Part shown: piece by piece, positions 11,602-23,820 of the stretch | How the letters are laid out: each line of letters opens with the position of its first letter | Position numbering within the stretch: position 1 is the first letter of the stretch | Origin: Motacilla alba alba | Taxonomy: Eukaryota > Chordata > Aves > Passeriformes > Motacillidae | Assembly (NCBI RefSeq): GCF_015832195.1 | Contig: NC_052017.1 | Span: 69,813,801 to 69,877,800, forward strand | DNA length: 64,000 nucleotides | Direction of reading: 5' to 3' | Made by a program: the position numbers and the translations under genes | Notes under the pieces: generated by a model | Told to the model about the DNA's origin: nothing | Seen by the model: only the letters and a program-made list of their open reading frames with translations | Databases searched by the model: none

Positions 11602-14076
11602 GCCCAGAGTTTGGATTTGATTGCCCTCCCCCTAAAGTAATAACAGTAATCCTAATAAATGGGCAGATTTATAAATTTTCACCAACAGACAGTGCCACGA
11701 TGTTATAGTAACTTTGGTTTATTTATGATAAATGCAGTCTAAAGCACCAGAAATATAAACCTTGAATCCTTTATAATTCCAACATAAAAGGATTACATTT
11801 TATCAATATAGCTTATCTCCTAGCATTCTGCCTTTTTTATGAACTCACAAAACATGCATTTTGTCTTCTTTTCTGCCTTTTTTTTTAATCATAGCCAGCA
11901 ATTTCTAAATCAAGAATACAGGCCTAGTGCTAGTGCCATTTTTGGTGATAGGCTGTTTTATTGATTTCCACAATGCTGGCATTTAATCAATAACAGTGGA
12001 ATACAGGCCCATAAACTCACCCTTCCCAAAATAAAGTGGCCTGATTTTTCATAGCAGCTTCCATTTGCCTTTGAGTTGAACTGTAGGTTTAGTGGTTCAG
12101 GAAAAAAATCAGGTTTGATGAGCCTTAAAGAAACAAATAAACCAAGCCAGAAGCAATCAAAAGTACATGGGAGTTCATAAAAAGTGAGCCTTGGTTTCTT
12201 TGTCTAGAAGATTAACACTTCCTCAGGAGGGCTGTAATAGGATTGAGCCTTCCCCGTGGTACTTCAAAGACATGTGCTCCTGAAGACTTTTACTGAGTAA
12301 CTTACAGTATTGTTGGAAGCTTTGCCTCTGCTTTCCTTCTGGTTTCTTTCAATACTTCGTGGAAGATCTGAACTGAAGATCATGTTACTCCTCCTTATTT
12401 TTATCCCCCAAACATTTTCCCTCTTCTGTATGCAAATTTTGTATCCTTAAAGAAAAAACAATTAAGTTGTGCAACAGTTGGAGATTTAAAATGTAAATAT
12501 CCGTCTCTTTCATGTTGCTACTTCAGTACTTTCATGTCATATTTTTGCATTTAATGCTGTATAGTGAAATCCTTTCTTTTCTTTTAATTCAAAGAGACCC
12601 AGAGTGTGTATTTTTGTTACATTCACAGCTCTGTTCTTTCTCCAGGAGAACAAGCTGTAAGCTTTGATTTCCCAGGCATCTTGTACAGAGTTCAGCTCTT
12701 GGAGTTCATCTGTGGTTGTAATGTGCTGTCTCCTTTTCCCCAGACTGGTTCAGATGGTTAGGCTTTCCATGGTAGTGGACACCTTGAATTCCATCAGACT
12801 GGAGGCAGACAGAACCACTCCCTAGGTAGAAGTCAGCTGCTGGCCTGGAGATGGCCACCGCTCTGTGCTTAGAGGAAAGAAAGAAGCTGTATTAGGTGGG
12901 AGAAGCTGGTCTTGCGCATGGGTAGGGATGCTCTGCTGGTTTGGCTCCATTGCTAATAGGTCCTACCTCCTTGGGTTGGGCTGATTTGAAAAGTGAAGTT
13001 GTGGTGATCCAGCAACTTCCCTAGCTCCAGGGCTATGTGGTGCCCAGCCGGGCTCTCTGGTTCTCACTGTGGGTCTTACAGAGACATGAAGAGCCCATGT
13101 CCTGCTTAAATGCTTGCAATTGCTGTTTCTGGATCAGACCATGAGCTGATGTGCCTGAAGTGAGGCAGGGACCAGAGAATCAGGCCCAGGTACGTGAAGT
13201 CTTTGGCCAGTTGGCTGAATCACAGAATGAAACTTCCTCTCGATGCCTCTAGGAGACATCAAGAAAAGGACCAGAAAGTCCCCAAGCATCATGATAGTTT
13301 AATTCTTTTTCTTTCTATGATAAGTTTTGCTCTTGTACTGATTGAAATGAATGGGATTAGACAGGGAACACCATTTATGATTTAATTTCTCACTTCGAAT
13401 GTGCTGTCAACCTCAGTAATTCTATTGCCAGGATTTCTCATAAAGCATCTTGGTATGCTAGTTAATACATTTAAATCTACTTTAAAAGCCTCTCTCTCTG
13501 AAGAGCAAATGGAGCCCTTCTTAGCATTCCTGATCAGCTTGCTTACGGGGAAGAAAACAGTTGTCCTTGCTGTATTGGCTGGCAAAGGGAGTTGCATTCT
13601 TACTCCATGTACTTTACTAATTTGTAATCTTTCATTCTAACTAGCTTGTTTCCATGTTCAAAAGATTCAGTTGTTTTAGTATCAGCCTTGACTAATAATG
13701 CGGTGCAGCAGCTCAATTTCGATGACCACAAATAAGCAAGCAAAAGTTGTACACTAATTCTGGTAGTCAGACGTACCCAAACAGAAGTTTCCTGCCCATA
13801 TTCGTGTAAGTCCCACTAAAGCAGTCCCCTCTGCCCAGCCTCTGGGCCTGCTTGTCACCTAAGCCATTACCAGGAAACATTAAACAAGCCATGGAAAGTC
13901 CCCTTTGCTGGCACTTCTCACATTACTAAGCAGCACACAGGGGCTCCAGCTACAGGATGAATAATCCCAGAGTTTCCCAGTATGGCTTCAGGGTGGTGGG
14001 ACTTGTCTCTGGGAGGGAATTGAGGGCTTTTTGGAGCAACTGGGTGGGGTGGAACACACTTCTTGTCCTCAGCCAA

Positions 14077-14103
14077 GGGGGAAGGGGTGGTGGGTACCTG
14101 GGG
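14077..14103 (+). other. Canonical G-quadruplex motif
   Basis: Four runs of at least three G (5, 4, 3 and 4 G) are separated by loops of 2, 4 and 5 bases, which satisfies the standard G3+N1-7 pattern on the plus strand. The surrounding DNA is GC-rich with no recognisable gene. Folding is a prediction from sequence only. Confidence 0.6.
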
Positions 14104-17010
14104 TGGTGGCCCAGCACTGCAGCTGATGACATTGTCCAGGTGCGACTCAGCGTGCAGCTGTGGCCTGTGTGATGGAGAGGGAATAGACGGTGTGTCAGTG
14201 ACTTTCTTTTATGTCAGGAACGGGCTCCTGGTTTATTGCAGTCCTGTAAATTCTGCCTTTGCTTGCTGTAAATTAACCGCCGCATTAAGTGCAAAGTCCA
14301 GAAATAAAAGGGCATAAATAGTTGCATTTGAAAGCTGTATCATCGTCTGTAGATGTTTAAGTGGGGATTTTATCCGTTAGATTAGAAATACCACTTATCT
14401 CATCCTTCTGGATATTTTCACTACCCTTCTAACTTGGAGATAAATATCCCTTAATGGTTTTTTTATGTGTTTTATTTCTTTTTCCATGATGATCAGATCA
14501 GTTCTGACTGAAAATGAAGCCAATTATCAAGAACAATAAATAAAAAAGTGCATGTTGCTCCTTCTGCACTGAAAGAAAGAACAGTAAGTTGAGACAAAAC
14601 AAATTTGGTTGCCAAGTCCAAGTACCAAAGGCAGCAAGGAGAACTCAGGCCCCATCCTAATTAAAGAGATCTAAACACAATGAAAACATATTGTACTGAT
14701 GTCATATGTTAAAATATTTATAATTGCACAAAAAGGAATTGCAGTCTATTGAAAACATTTACAGAGCTCGCCATTTCTGCAAGCTAAAGAGAAGAAGGAC
14801 TAAAGAGGACTGGTTTTGCTCAGCTGTGAAAGTTTTACTCTTCAGGTTTTTCCTGTGAGGTCCAACATTACCTTGCCACTTCCTCTTATCAGTCACTAAG
14901 ATAAGCCAAGTGCACTGCTGACATTGTATCTGAAGGCAGGAGATTCTATCTGTCAGGAATTGCTGTTTCCCCTGGGCATTGCATTGCAGTTGGCTCTTCT
15001 GGAATAATTTCAGCTGCTGGGGAGCTGCTTGTAACGGGGAGGGGAGGCCCTTCATATCGATTCAGAATGCCAGGTTGGGTGTGGGAGGGCCAGGGGCTCC
15101 CAAAAGGAGAGGGATGTGCTGGAGGAGAGCAAGGCAGGCACTCTTCTCAGATACATTCAGCAGATTCAAGATTTGGCAAAAAGATGTACCTTTGCCTGCT
15201 TGCCACAGGGAAGTGGTGGGGGAAAGCTGACGTGTAGGAAGTCACGCTCCCTTTCAGCAAAACCAGAGAGGCAATAGGAAAAACCACAGACATATGTGTA
15301 GAGATCTTGAAAATGCTGGGAAGCTGGGCTGAACCAGTTTTCTGTAGTGTATGTGGCAGGGGTGGTGGGCAGAAGCCACTTGCAGTGCTCTGGAAGTCTG
15401 CTGTCTAAACGGGAATCCACCTGAGTACGTTGTGTGAACGAGATTCCCCCGTATATGTTCCCACAGAAGCCTATTGCAGATGTGCTCACTTAAATACTTT
15501 CTGTAGTATAAAAATAGGCTTTTGGCTGCACACCATGTACTCATTGGAGAAGGAACTTTTCAACTGTGGCTTAATTTAATATCTTCCTTGTTTGTGTTTA
15601 TGTTCCTTGATATTGATTTCCATGTTTTTCTTCCTCAAATACTGGCGAGATCCTTTTAAGAGTAAATAATGCAAGCATCTTTCTAAGTTTCTCTAGAACT
15701 TTATGGCAACACGTGGACATGTTGAGACTTCTTACTAACATATCAAAGAGGAGCATTTATTAGTTAATGGTTTTATTAGGAATTCATGTTGCACCAGAAA
15801 TGTGATTGGAACTTGAAATATTTAAAGCGTCATTTTAGGGAAATAAGAGTATCTTTGTTTAGCTAGTTAATGTCTACCTGTGGTATTTAATATGAAACGA
15901 AAAACCAGCTTGTCAGTCATACAAAGGAGGAAAAATGTCGCTACCTCTCTGGAATTATTAATGAGCCAAGAAATGCTATTGCATTTCTGTATGACTTTGC
16001 TGCACTTGGAAAAATTGACACTTTTTGTCAGAGAGAGATTGATAGCTCTGCAGGGGTTCAGGAAAGAACAAAAGCAGGTTAGTGGGGGAGTGCTAAAAAG
16101 GACGTGTATGAGGAAAGATGCCTGTTTTTCTAAGTGGCTGTGGGTCATGGTGAGGGGATGCAGACTACCCTACACCTGATCAGGATTACCCACTAAGGGC
16201 AGCTTGAAGGTTTAGTCAATTCCAGGTCAAAATTCGTGTCTGTGGGTGATTGTGGGGCTGTCCCCAAGGTAACACACTTGCTGGGGGGTGGAGACAGTGG
16301 CTGGAGCATGGTGCCACACAAAGGTGGCTGCGTGGCTTTCCAGTGGTGTGGAGGCAGTTCAGCCATGGGTGGCTGGAGCCACTGACTCTTGGTTAGCACA
16401 ACTCATGTAATGAGGTCTGACAGTCAGAGCACAGCAGGGGCAGAAATGACATTGAAAAAGCCAAAATTTAGCTTAAGTGCCAAGGAAATCTTGCTACATT
16501 TAGGGCTTTGAGGGTTTAATATTGCCTCCTCAGGGAAGTGAAAGGTGGCAAGCAGTTTGCAAGTAATGAATGTAGATTGCTCTCTTAAAGCCAGAGCAAG
16601 AAGTGATGACCCCAAAAAGGGATGGATGATGGCTTAAGCCTCTGAAATACACTGTCTCTACCCCACACAGCAGTGGTTCTGTGTCTGTGGCACAGACATG
16701 GCCATGTTACCCCAGTCTAAATAGCACCTGACCCTTTCTTGGTCAGAAGATTTGGGGATTACTTGATGGCTTTTGTCTTTTTCTCTCGAAACAGTGCACA
16801 GCCAAAGCCATGTAATGCCTTGTTTCTCAGAGCTTCCTGACCCAGGTTTTCTGTCCGTGCTCCTGGCAGGATGGTGCTGGTGCCTGCTCTCCAGGAGGCC
16901 AGCCCAGGGCCCCAGCACGGCTCTTGGCTGGAGTAACGTGGCTGCTTGCCCTGCCCATTGAAGCAGACCTTAGCTTGCCCTTCTGCTACAGAAGTCCCGG
17001 GCTCTGTTCT

Positions 17011-17132
17011 CTATTTACTCCTACAACAACTCAATTAGTTTGATGGAAATGAGATGTCAAAATGCCCCAGGCTTTAGCGACTTACCCAATGTCACTCAGA
17101 AAGCTTTGGCAGGGCGGCTGCCTCCTGAAATC
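17011..17132 (-). repeat. MIR-like ancient SINE relic, antisense
   Basis: The order of matches follows the MIR core read in reverse complement. CTATTTACTCCTACAACAACTC aligns with the MIR block TTTAATCCTCACAACAACCC. GATGGAAATGAGATG aligns with GATGAGGAAACTGAGG. GCGACTTACCCAATGTCACTC aligns with GTGACTTGCCCAAGGTCACAC. GGCAGGGC and CCTCCTGA align with GGCAGAGC and TCTCCTGA. Colinear similarity over about 120 bp makes chance unlikely. This is the best of the MIR-like traces in the window. MIR activity predates birds, so the copy would be very old and the locus slowly evolving. No TSD or A-box is discernible. Confidence 0.65.
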
Positions 17133-20100
17133 TACGTGCCCTCCAGCAATGGGCCATTTCTCCTCCTCACCTTCAGAGACAGCTCAGAGGAGTGGAAGTC
17201 TGAGGCATTCAAAGGACAATTACAAAAAAATCGCTTGTTTATTTAACTTTCTAACAATTTAATCAACATCCTATTATTCTAAGGAAGTTTAGATATGGCT
17301 CTATTTTTTTTCCTCTTCCTTAATTCAGCTTGACATATGCACTCCTGGGGTCAGTCCTTTTACACAAAGCTTCAGCCTTGGCAAGATAAATCTAGACTAA
17401 CAGAGAATAAACATATTGATATGATTTGTTTAATGGTGTATGGACATATTCCTACAATTAAGGCTTACTATAAACGTAATTTGACTATAGGGCGAAAACC
17501 CCCCTCACTTACCTTCAAATACTGCCTGTGAGACCTGCCTAGCTGACGGATTACAGAGCAGGTTTTAAAGTGGACATGAAAAGAAAGCCAAATTCAGCTT
17601 TCCTGGCAATAATTGCCATGGAAAGAAGCTGGATTAGAGCAGCTGGAATAAAAAGTCAAGCACTAAAAGAAAAATGCTAATTACCGGTTTCTCTAATCAT
17701 GTAAAATGAATGTTTTATGACATTTTAATATGATGCTTTTAGCCTTTCCTACTTTGTCAGTGCCAGCATCCTCTGAGCAGCTCATGGATGCTATAATTAT
17801 GTGCTCTAAGCAATCAGCTGCATTGTGCCTTACCTGGCTGATTCAAGCTGAGCTGGAGACATCATATTCTGACTCAGTACTGTACCAACCACCACTCATT
17901 GGGAGGCAGAAATGAGGACACCAAAGCAGAGCCTCTTAGCATGTACTATAAGCTTTTGGAAGGGGATTTTTTATGGAAATCAAGCTTTGGGATCCATAGA
18001 TGAACTTTGCATCTGAGGTGTTTCAACTTGATAAGCTATCTGAATGCAGGCTCTTGATATAGCTTATTAAAGATATATAGGCTAGTTATAATGTCTGGAT
18101 AAAAACTGAGACCTCCACAAAGTTTAGGAGCACTAGGATCCCAGCTTTAAGGCCAACCTGCCCCTTCAGTAAGATGACAACTCTTCAGACACTTCTAAAA
18201 TTAAATTTGCCTGCCATCAGCCCCTATCTGGTTTTGAGTGGGTTGATTATCGATTTATGTTTGATAAGGGTGCACTCATCTACCCTTTCCTTTTCTTAAG
18301 GCTTAAAGTTTTCCTAAGGCTGGCATTAATTCTCTATTGATGCCTAATTTAGGTGGTGAGATTGCCTTATTTACAAGCTGACTTGAGTGCACTACTATTG
18401 AAATTAAATCTGCACTTTAATTTCCCTCTTAATCTGTTTCTTCATCACAGAGAATCATTATTTCTTGATAATACTCTGTAGGAGGAGAAGGCTGCTGTTT
18501 CTATTTTAGCATTGCACCTCGGAGGTGCGGGATTTGGACTTAACGCATGTCTGTGAATTGCTAATTCCCTATATTTATTCAGGTATATGATTTTCAATAG
18601 TATGGGAAAGTAAGGGGGAAATACTCTGATTTTAAGTGGATGGTGCAGACTGTATACAACTGTTTTCCACCCTACCCCCATCAGGACACGAAACAGCTGG
18701 TATGTCTCTCCAGAGACTAATGTGCTGTCTCTAGCTCCATTTTGCCTTCATAAGCCTCAGGCATTACTCTATAAGTGCACTCCAGGAATTAAATTAATTT
18801 ACAAGCTGAGGAATACGCTGTTTCTCCTTACTTACAGGTCTCAGATAGGACTGCTACTGTATGGCTGGGAGGGTAATGTGCACATTGCTGTTCAGACTAA
18901 CTAGCATCTTCCCAGAGCAGTCATCACGCTGGGCAGGGCAAAGGCAGTCCTGCAGCCTGCACTCCCTCTGCCATGTCATTTCTGCTCCCAGTAATGTTAG
19001 CTCACTAGTGAGGTTGTCAGGAGATAGTTCAGATAGGCTGTGCCTCCCTTGGTCTTAGCCTTTATCCCTGCCATGCACAAGTTTCTTGATATACCAGTTT
19101 GGTTCTTTGCAATCATATCCATCCATACTTAGAACTAAGTAATTCTGAACTGTCTCCCTGGAAGATGATTACTTCTGGGACCTATCTTGTGTTTTTCTGG
19201 ATAGAAAATGCAGTCAATGTCTGTCCTTGAACCAGTTCAAGTTCCAGCCCCAAATATGCACTAGCTGGCCATAACCAGCTAATGAAAGCAATCCATGTGT
19301 TTTTGTTCATGTCAGTAATAGCCTTGTCATTTGTAATTGCTGCAGTGGAGCAGTGGTTTCTCCCCCTTTGCCTAAGCCCTCATTGCCAGCGTGTATGTTT
19401 AGGTGCGCTGCTGTAGGGCTTCGTTCCTGATGTCCCTGGCATCCTTGTCTGCCTTCCTGCACGAGGTCCATCAACATATGCATTTAGTGCCCGCCCTCAT
19501 TACCACTGAAATAAACCAGGACTTTCTTCCTGCCATCAGCTGGGATGGGATTTGACTTTGCAGTGAGACCAAGATAAAATCTGGTCTTCAAAGCTCTCCT
19601 GAGGGTCTGCACAATAGAGCAATTGGAAAGTAGGGAAGTATCTTGCTTCATACTGTATTATTCTATTAAAATAAGATTTTTGACACAATTGGGCCCTTAT
19701 GTTTCTAAGTGCTGGGTACCTTTAATCTGGCTGGCATCCCCTCTTGGCGGGCTCAGCTGTCCTCCGATTGCTTTCCATCACGCAGCCAGCCCAGCAACTT
19801 GTGAAATCAATTGAGTGTTGTGCATCCAAAGTTTATTTTTCTGTTTCCATGTTTGTTGCTAGGGAGATTGGCTATACCTTGCCTCACACCCCTTCCAGTG
19901 AAACGCCAGTCACAGACGTGCTGTGGGTTATAAAGCAAAGCTGCACACCTCCATGGAGAGCGAGGGCACCGTCCCTGCTGCACGCTGCTGTTGGAAACCC
20001 AGCGGTCAAGCAGCAGTGTTCGAATTAGAAAAGCAATTTTTAAACTGCTGCAGAGCATAATTCATGTCATGGTGCAGGAATGCTGAAGGCTTTTTGATCT

Positions 20101-20296
20101 TTGTCATCATGGACCTAAAGGTGAAGGGCTTTTTTTCAGGGGAGTAGTTTCTTAAATCCCCAGAGAAAAGGTAACTATAACAATAAGGGAGCAGATGTGT
20201 GGGAGTAAATGCAGCTGTAACTCAATCCAGACGCTCTTCTGTATGTAGGGACATGAAGGGAATGTTCCAATAAAATTCACGTAATAAAAATCTGAG

Positions 20297-20314
20297 CCCC
20301 CCCCTTTTTTTTTT
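20297..20314. repeat. C8T10 pyrimidine tract
   Basis: Eight C are followed directly by ten T on the plus strand. It is a simple low-complexity tract with no associated element recognised. Confidence 0.85.
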
Positions 20315-20668
20315 CTTGCTTAAACTTGGATTCACATGTGTAGAATTCCTGTGGACTTTGATGTGGATTGACATTAGCACCATACAAAACCAGGCTGTGA
20401 GAAAGATTTTTAACAGGCATGGGGTACTGGAAGGTAAATGATCTATGGAGACCTGCAAATTTTAATAGAAAAACACTTTCCCAATTAAAAAGAGTTTAGC
20501 AAACCAGATATTCAAGTGATGCAATCACCCTAGTAGGATGAACTAGCTGGTCTAGTAAAGAGTTTCTCCAACTTTCTGAAAGCAGGACTGCCTTTTGTCT
20601 CACCTGTTTTTGTGCCATCCTGAAAGGCATGCAGAAGCAGCTCAGCTCCTGGGGGAAAGGAGAGTGGA

Positions 20669-20685
20669 GGGAAGGGAGGGAAGGG
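20669..20685 (+). other. Compact G-quadruplex motif
   Basis: The sequence GGGAAGGGAGGGAAGGG consists of four G3 runs with loops of 2, 1 and 2 bases, a compact arrangement that favours a stable parallel quadruplex. It sits in a purine-rich plus-strand stretch at 20651-20690. Confidence 0.65.
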
Positions 20686-21083
20686 AAGCTGTAGTCTGCT
20701 GGAGGTGCCTCCCCCCAGCCCAGGGTGAAGAGCTGCTGCCAGCAACTACAGGAGGAGAGCGGTGCTTTGCCGAAGGTTAAGGCTCCCTGCTCACTCTGCT
20801 CTGCTCTCTAACTCCAAGTTTAAACTCAACTAAATGAAGTTTCTCATGGTTGTTGCTGCCCTCTGGCACTTGCCGCCCCCTCACCTTGCTTTGAGTTGCC
20901 TGGGTTCACGATCAGCAGTGTGAGCAGCTCTCTTTCTTCTAAGAGAAAGGAATGGGCAGAGTGGCAGGGCAAGCCATGCACTCCTCCTTGTTTTCCTGTA
21001 GTTCAGTTTTCCTGTAGCTCTGTGCTGAATTAATTTTTTACCAGACAACTTACATTGCACAGTAGTGTATTTTGTTCTTGCCC

Positions 21084-21440
21084 CGTGTATGCTTCCGAAC
21101 GCAGGCAGTACCAGACATTTCAGTGCGGCCAAAAGCGCCTTCCATCTGCCTCACAGCAGCTGAAATCCTCTTTGTATACAAAAACAATTTCATTGAACGC
21201 ACACAAACCACGTTTGCGCTCGGGATGTAGCAGGAACACTGTGTCGTTGTCCCGGCAGGACATCTGTAGAGCCTCGCTTCTTCCTTCACGTGATGTCGCT
21301 CCCCATGCCCCCTGCACCCATCTCTCTCCTTGGCTGGGGAGGGCAGCAGCCTCGCACCCCGAAACCTCGCTGGCTGCTTCTGATTAGCCTGCTCAGCCAT
21401 TGCTAGCCACGTGTGGGCTTGTGAGGGTGCCAGCGGTCAC
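21084..21440. promoter_or_regulatory. CpG-rich patch
   Basis: About 20 CpG dinucleotides were counted by hand in roughly 360 bp, against a CpG-poor background. Open frames of about 110 codons exist here on both strands in overlapping positions (21055-21387 plus, 21050-21400 minus). That symmetry is typical of stop-poor GC-rich DNA rather than of a gene. No promoter motif or flanking exon was recognised. It may be a distal regulatory element or a promoter of an unannotated transcript. Confidence 0.33.
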
Positions 21441-21727
21441 GGATTGTCTGCAGGGCACAGCACCAGTTGAACAGGCAGCACTGGGAGCATTTGCTGAGAT
21501 GCTGGGTACCCATATAAGGCTCTTCTATGAGTCTGACTCTGACACAAGACTATTTAGTTAGTCTAAACTCCATCAAGCATCAGTTTGCATAACAATTTAT
21601 CAGAGAAGTGTTTATTGATTGCTACATGAAAAAATGGTGAGCTCTCTGAAGCACTGGCTTTTTGTAGATTTTCTGAGAGAGGTATACATATTTGTACTTC
21701 ATATAGCTGTTGCTTGGTTGAACATTA

Positions 21728-21769
<42 letters not shown>

Positions 21770-21831
21770 GAGGAGGAGGAGGAGGAGGAGGAGGAGGAGG
21801 AGGAGGAGGAGGAGGAGGAGGAGGAGGAGGA
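21728..21831. repeat. Compound microsatellite (ATT)14-(GGA)~20
   Basis: A pure ATT tract at 21728-21769 (42 bp) passes without a gap into a pure GGA tract at 21770-21831 (about 62 bp), followed by an imperfect ATGGGGAGGATG end. The two tracts differ completely in base composition and strand asymmetry. The GGA half is an uninterrupted purine run on the plus strand. Such repeats can form triplex or GGA-type quadruplex structures, and length variation between individuals is expected. Confidence 0.95.
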
Positions 21832-23419
21832 TGGGGAGGATGTTCAGTTTAAAGGAATAACTTGGGGCTTACTCAGGTCCTGTCTTACAGCTGTCTTTAG
21901 TGGGTGATGTCAGGAACTGAGAGAAATGTGGTTGTTACTGACTTGTTTGCAATTGTTTGGCCTTCTAACCATTTAAATATTTAGTTGTTATGCTACTTGC
22001 AGATGAAAATTCCAGTTCTTGTCCAAAGTTTCTTTGGAAGTATATGTACATAGATTATCTCCCTGGTGTCTTAACTGCAAATATGTAGCTAAATGTATCT
22101 CACTGTAGCTGGAAAGACTTTGCTGGAAGACTTTTTCATGTAGCAGACTACAAGTTACTCTTTCTTACTACTTTAGAAGATGTAACCTGGAACTGCTGAT
22201 GTGCCATAATGCTCCTCTGCTTCTGTTCTGCTGTGTCAAGTGCGCTTGGTGCCCGTCACTACTCTGTGACAGGGAGATGCATCTGTCCAGGGGAAACAGG
22301 ACACAGCAAAGGCTGTTTTGCATGGAGCTGCTTCACCCAAAACTGTCCTGCTGGGCACATCCCCCTTGAGCACCCACAGGTGATGCACTGCAATGCTGAG
22401 CATCTTTTGGCCCTTTTCTTAGGCATGTGTTGCTGCAGCTGAGGATGGTCTAAAACTCAGCGTTTGAGTATGCTCCAAATGTGCTGCTCTCTCTGCTCTA
22501 TGCACCAGGCTAGGAAACCCAGGTCTTTCTGTGGTGTATTTTGATCACAGACCTTCCCACTTTTAGGAAATTTGGATTTGTTCATTTTACTATGTACAGC
22601 CATTGAAAATTTACTCCGTGTGGTTGGTGGAAATGTCGAGGCTGCGCTGGGCAGACAATGCCAGCTCTTACCCGGCAGGGGCTGGCACATGCCCACAGTC
22701 AGGCTCCGTTTCCCCTGTGCCCAGCACACAAAGGCTGCGATTCAGCCGCCTCCTGAGGCGCAGACGCGGCTTTTATGTACCTAAGGAGGCCCAGGAACCC
22801 AGAACGATTCAAATCCCACAGTTCAATGTCTAGCTGGCAAGGGGTGAAGTTGTTTTACATGCACTTTGCACAGATGGAAATGAGTACGGAATCGGTAGGA
22901 GGGTGCTAAAGGGGAAGCAGTAGACACAGTATGTTAGTCTCTCTTCGTTTATGTAGATAGCCTTAGTGTGTTTAGAGCTTTACACGGGATGAAAATGAAG
23001 AGGAGATATTAGGGACTGTTTTTTCAAGCCTTGGATTGAGTTTCTAAATCCTCTCCACTTATGGCTCCTTCTAAGTTCTGGGTCATTTGCCAGATACCTC
23101 AGGGAAACACGGTGACCCCACCTCTGTCTGCATCCTGGGGTGGGGACATTGCTGCCCTCCTGTTGAGCGTGGCAGCACAGTGATGGCAGCAAAGCTGTGC
23201 TTTCCCCTCTCCCTGTGGATACAGACAGGCAGGGATGCAGTCCATTATCTCAGGAGCCTTCAGAAAGCAGTTGCCCACCTCAGTGGCCAGTGTCCCACCA
23301 GAGGGGACAATGCCACTGGGTCAAAGGGAGGGTGGACTGCCCCACAGGTGTATCCCAGAAGTACCCTGTGCCACCAAGGTGGCCTCAGGGGCTGTCACCA
23401 CTGCAGCCTGAGCAGTGCC

Positions 23420-23444
23420 AAAAAAAAAAGAAAAAAAAAAAAAA
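23420..23444. repeat. Interrupted poly(A) tract
   Basis: Ten A, one G and fourteen A form an A-rich run on the plus strand, followed by GAGAGG. It directly follows a GC-rich segment, the layout left by a retroposed copy, but no target-site duplication could be established. Confidence 0.85.
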
Positions 23445-23699
23445 GAGAGGCTGTTTGGAGATAATCTGTAGATGTTCTTGTGCCCTCCGTGGACTGTACT
23501 GAAAAAAAGGAAATGTTTTTTCTTAAAGAATGAAACAAAAGGGGAAGATTGAACTATTGAAATCTAATCTGAGCAGAATTTATTTAACAATAACAATATC
23601 ATTCTTTATGGTTTTATAACCTTAATGACTAATGAAGGGTGACAGGAAAGCATCACGGTTGCATTAGGATTTCCTTGCTAACCAACCTTGCTGTACCTG

Positions 23700-23820
23700 A
23701 GACACAAAGAAACTGAATGCTAAGTGGAGAGAGAAGGGTGGAAGAAAAGGAAAAGGGGGAGAAAGTAGGAAGTAAAGAAAAGATAAAGCATGAGACAAAC
23801 ACACTGAGAAAAAGACAAGA
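23700..23820 (+). repeat. Purine-rich (GA-rich) low-complexity tract
   Basis: The plus strand is strongly purine-biased over about 120 bp, with many GAAA and GGAGA words but no fixed repeat unit. It is low-complexity DNA rather than a true tandem repeat. No coding potential was recognised. Confidence 0.55.

Larger units (their letters stand above)
8025..17010. other. Non-coding unique DNA
   Basis: No coding gene was recognised here. Notable contents are a purine-rich, A-rich stretch at 9130-9240, moderately CpG-containing sequence at about 10000-10340, an A16 run at 11586-11601, a long AT-rich low-CpG stretch at 11700-12600, and a G-quadruplex motif at 14077-14103. Open frames stay below about 110 codons and resemble nothing known. 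The AT-rich stretch around 11930-12200 has the look of vertebrate conserved non-coding DNA, but this cannot be shown without an alignment. Confidence 0.55.
17133..21083. other. Non-coding unique DNA
   Basis: No gene is evident. The 17540-17760 part is AT-rich and CpG-poor with several TAAT-type homeodomain core sites, as often seen in conserved non-coding DNA. Open frames stay below about 95 codons. A C8T10 tract lies at 20297-20314, a G-quadruplex motif at 20669-20685, and a 15-bp near-palindrome (7-bp arms, 1 central base) at 18514-18528. Confidence 0.55.

Noticed and set aside
20855..20880. CTCF-like core (GCCCTCTGGCAC)
   Set aside because: The core matches only in part, and the flanking positions of the CTCF motif disagree. 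A similar partial core occurs near 11151.
22801..22830. tRNA T-arm-like GATTCAAATCC
   Set aside because: The flanking bases do not form the five-base T stem, and no D arm or anticodon arm lies upstream.
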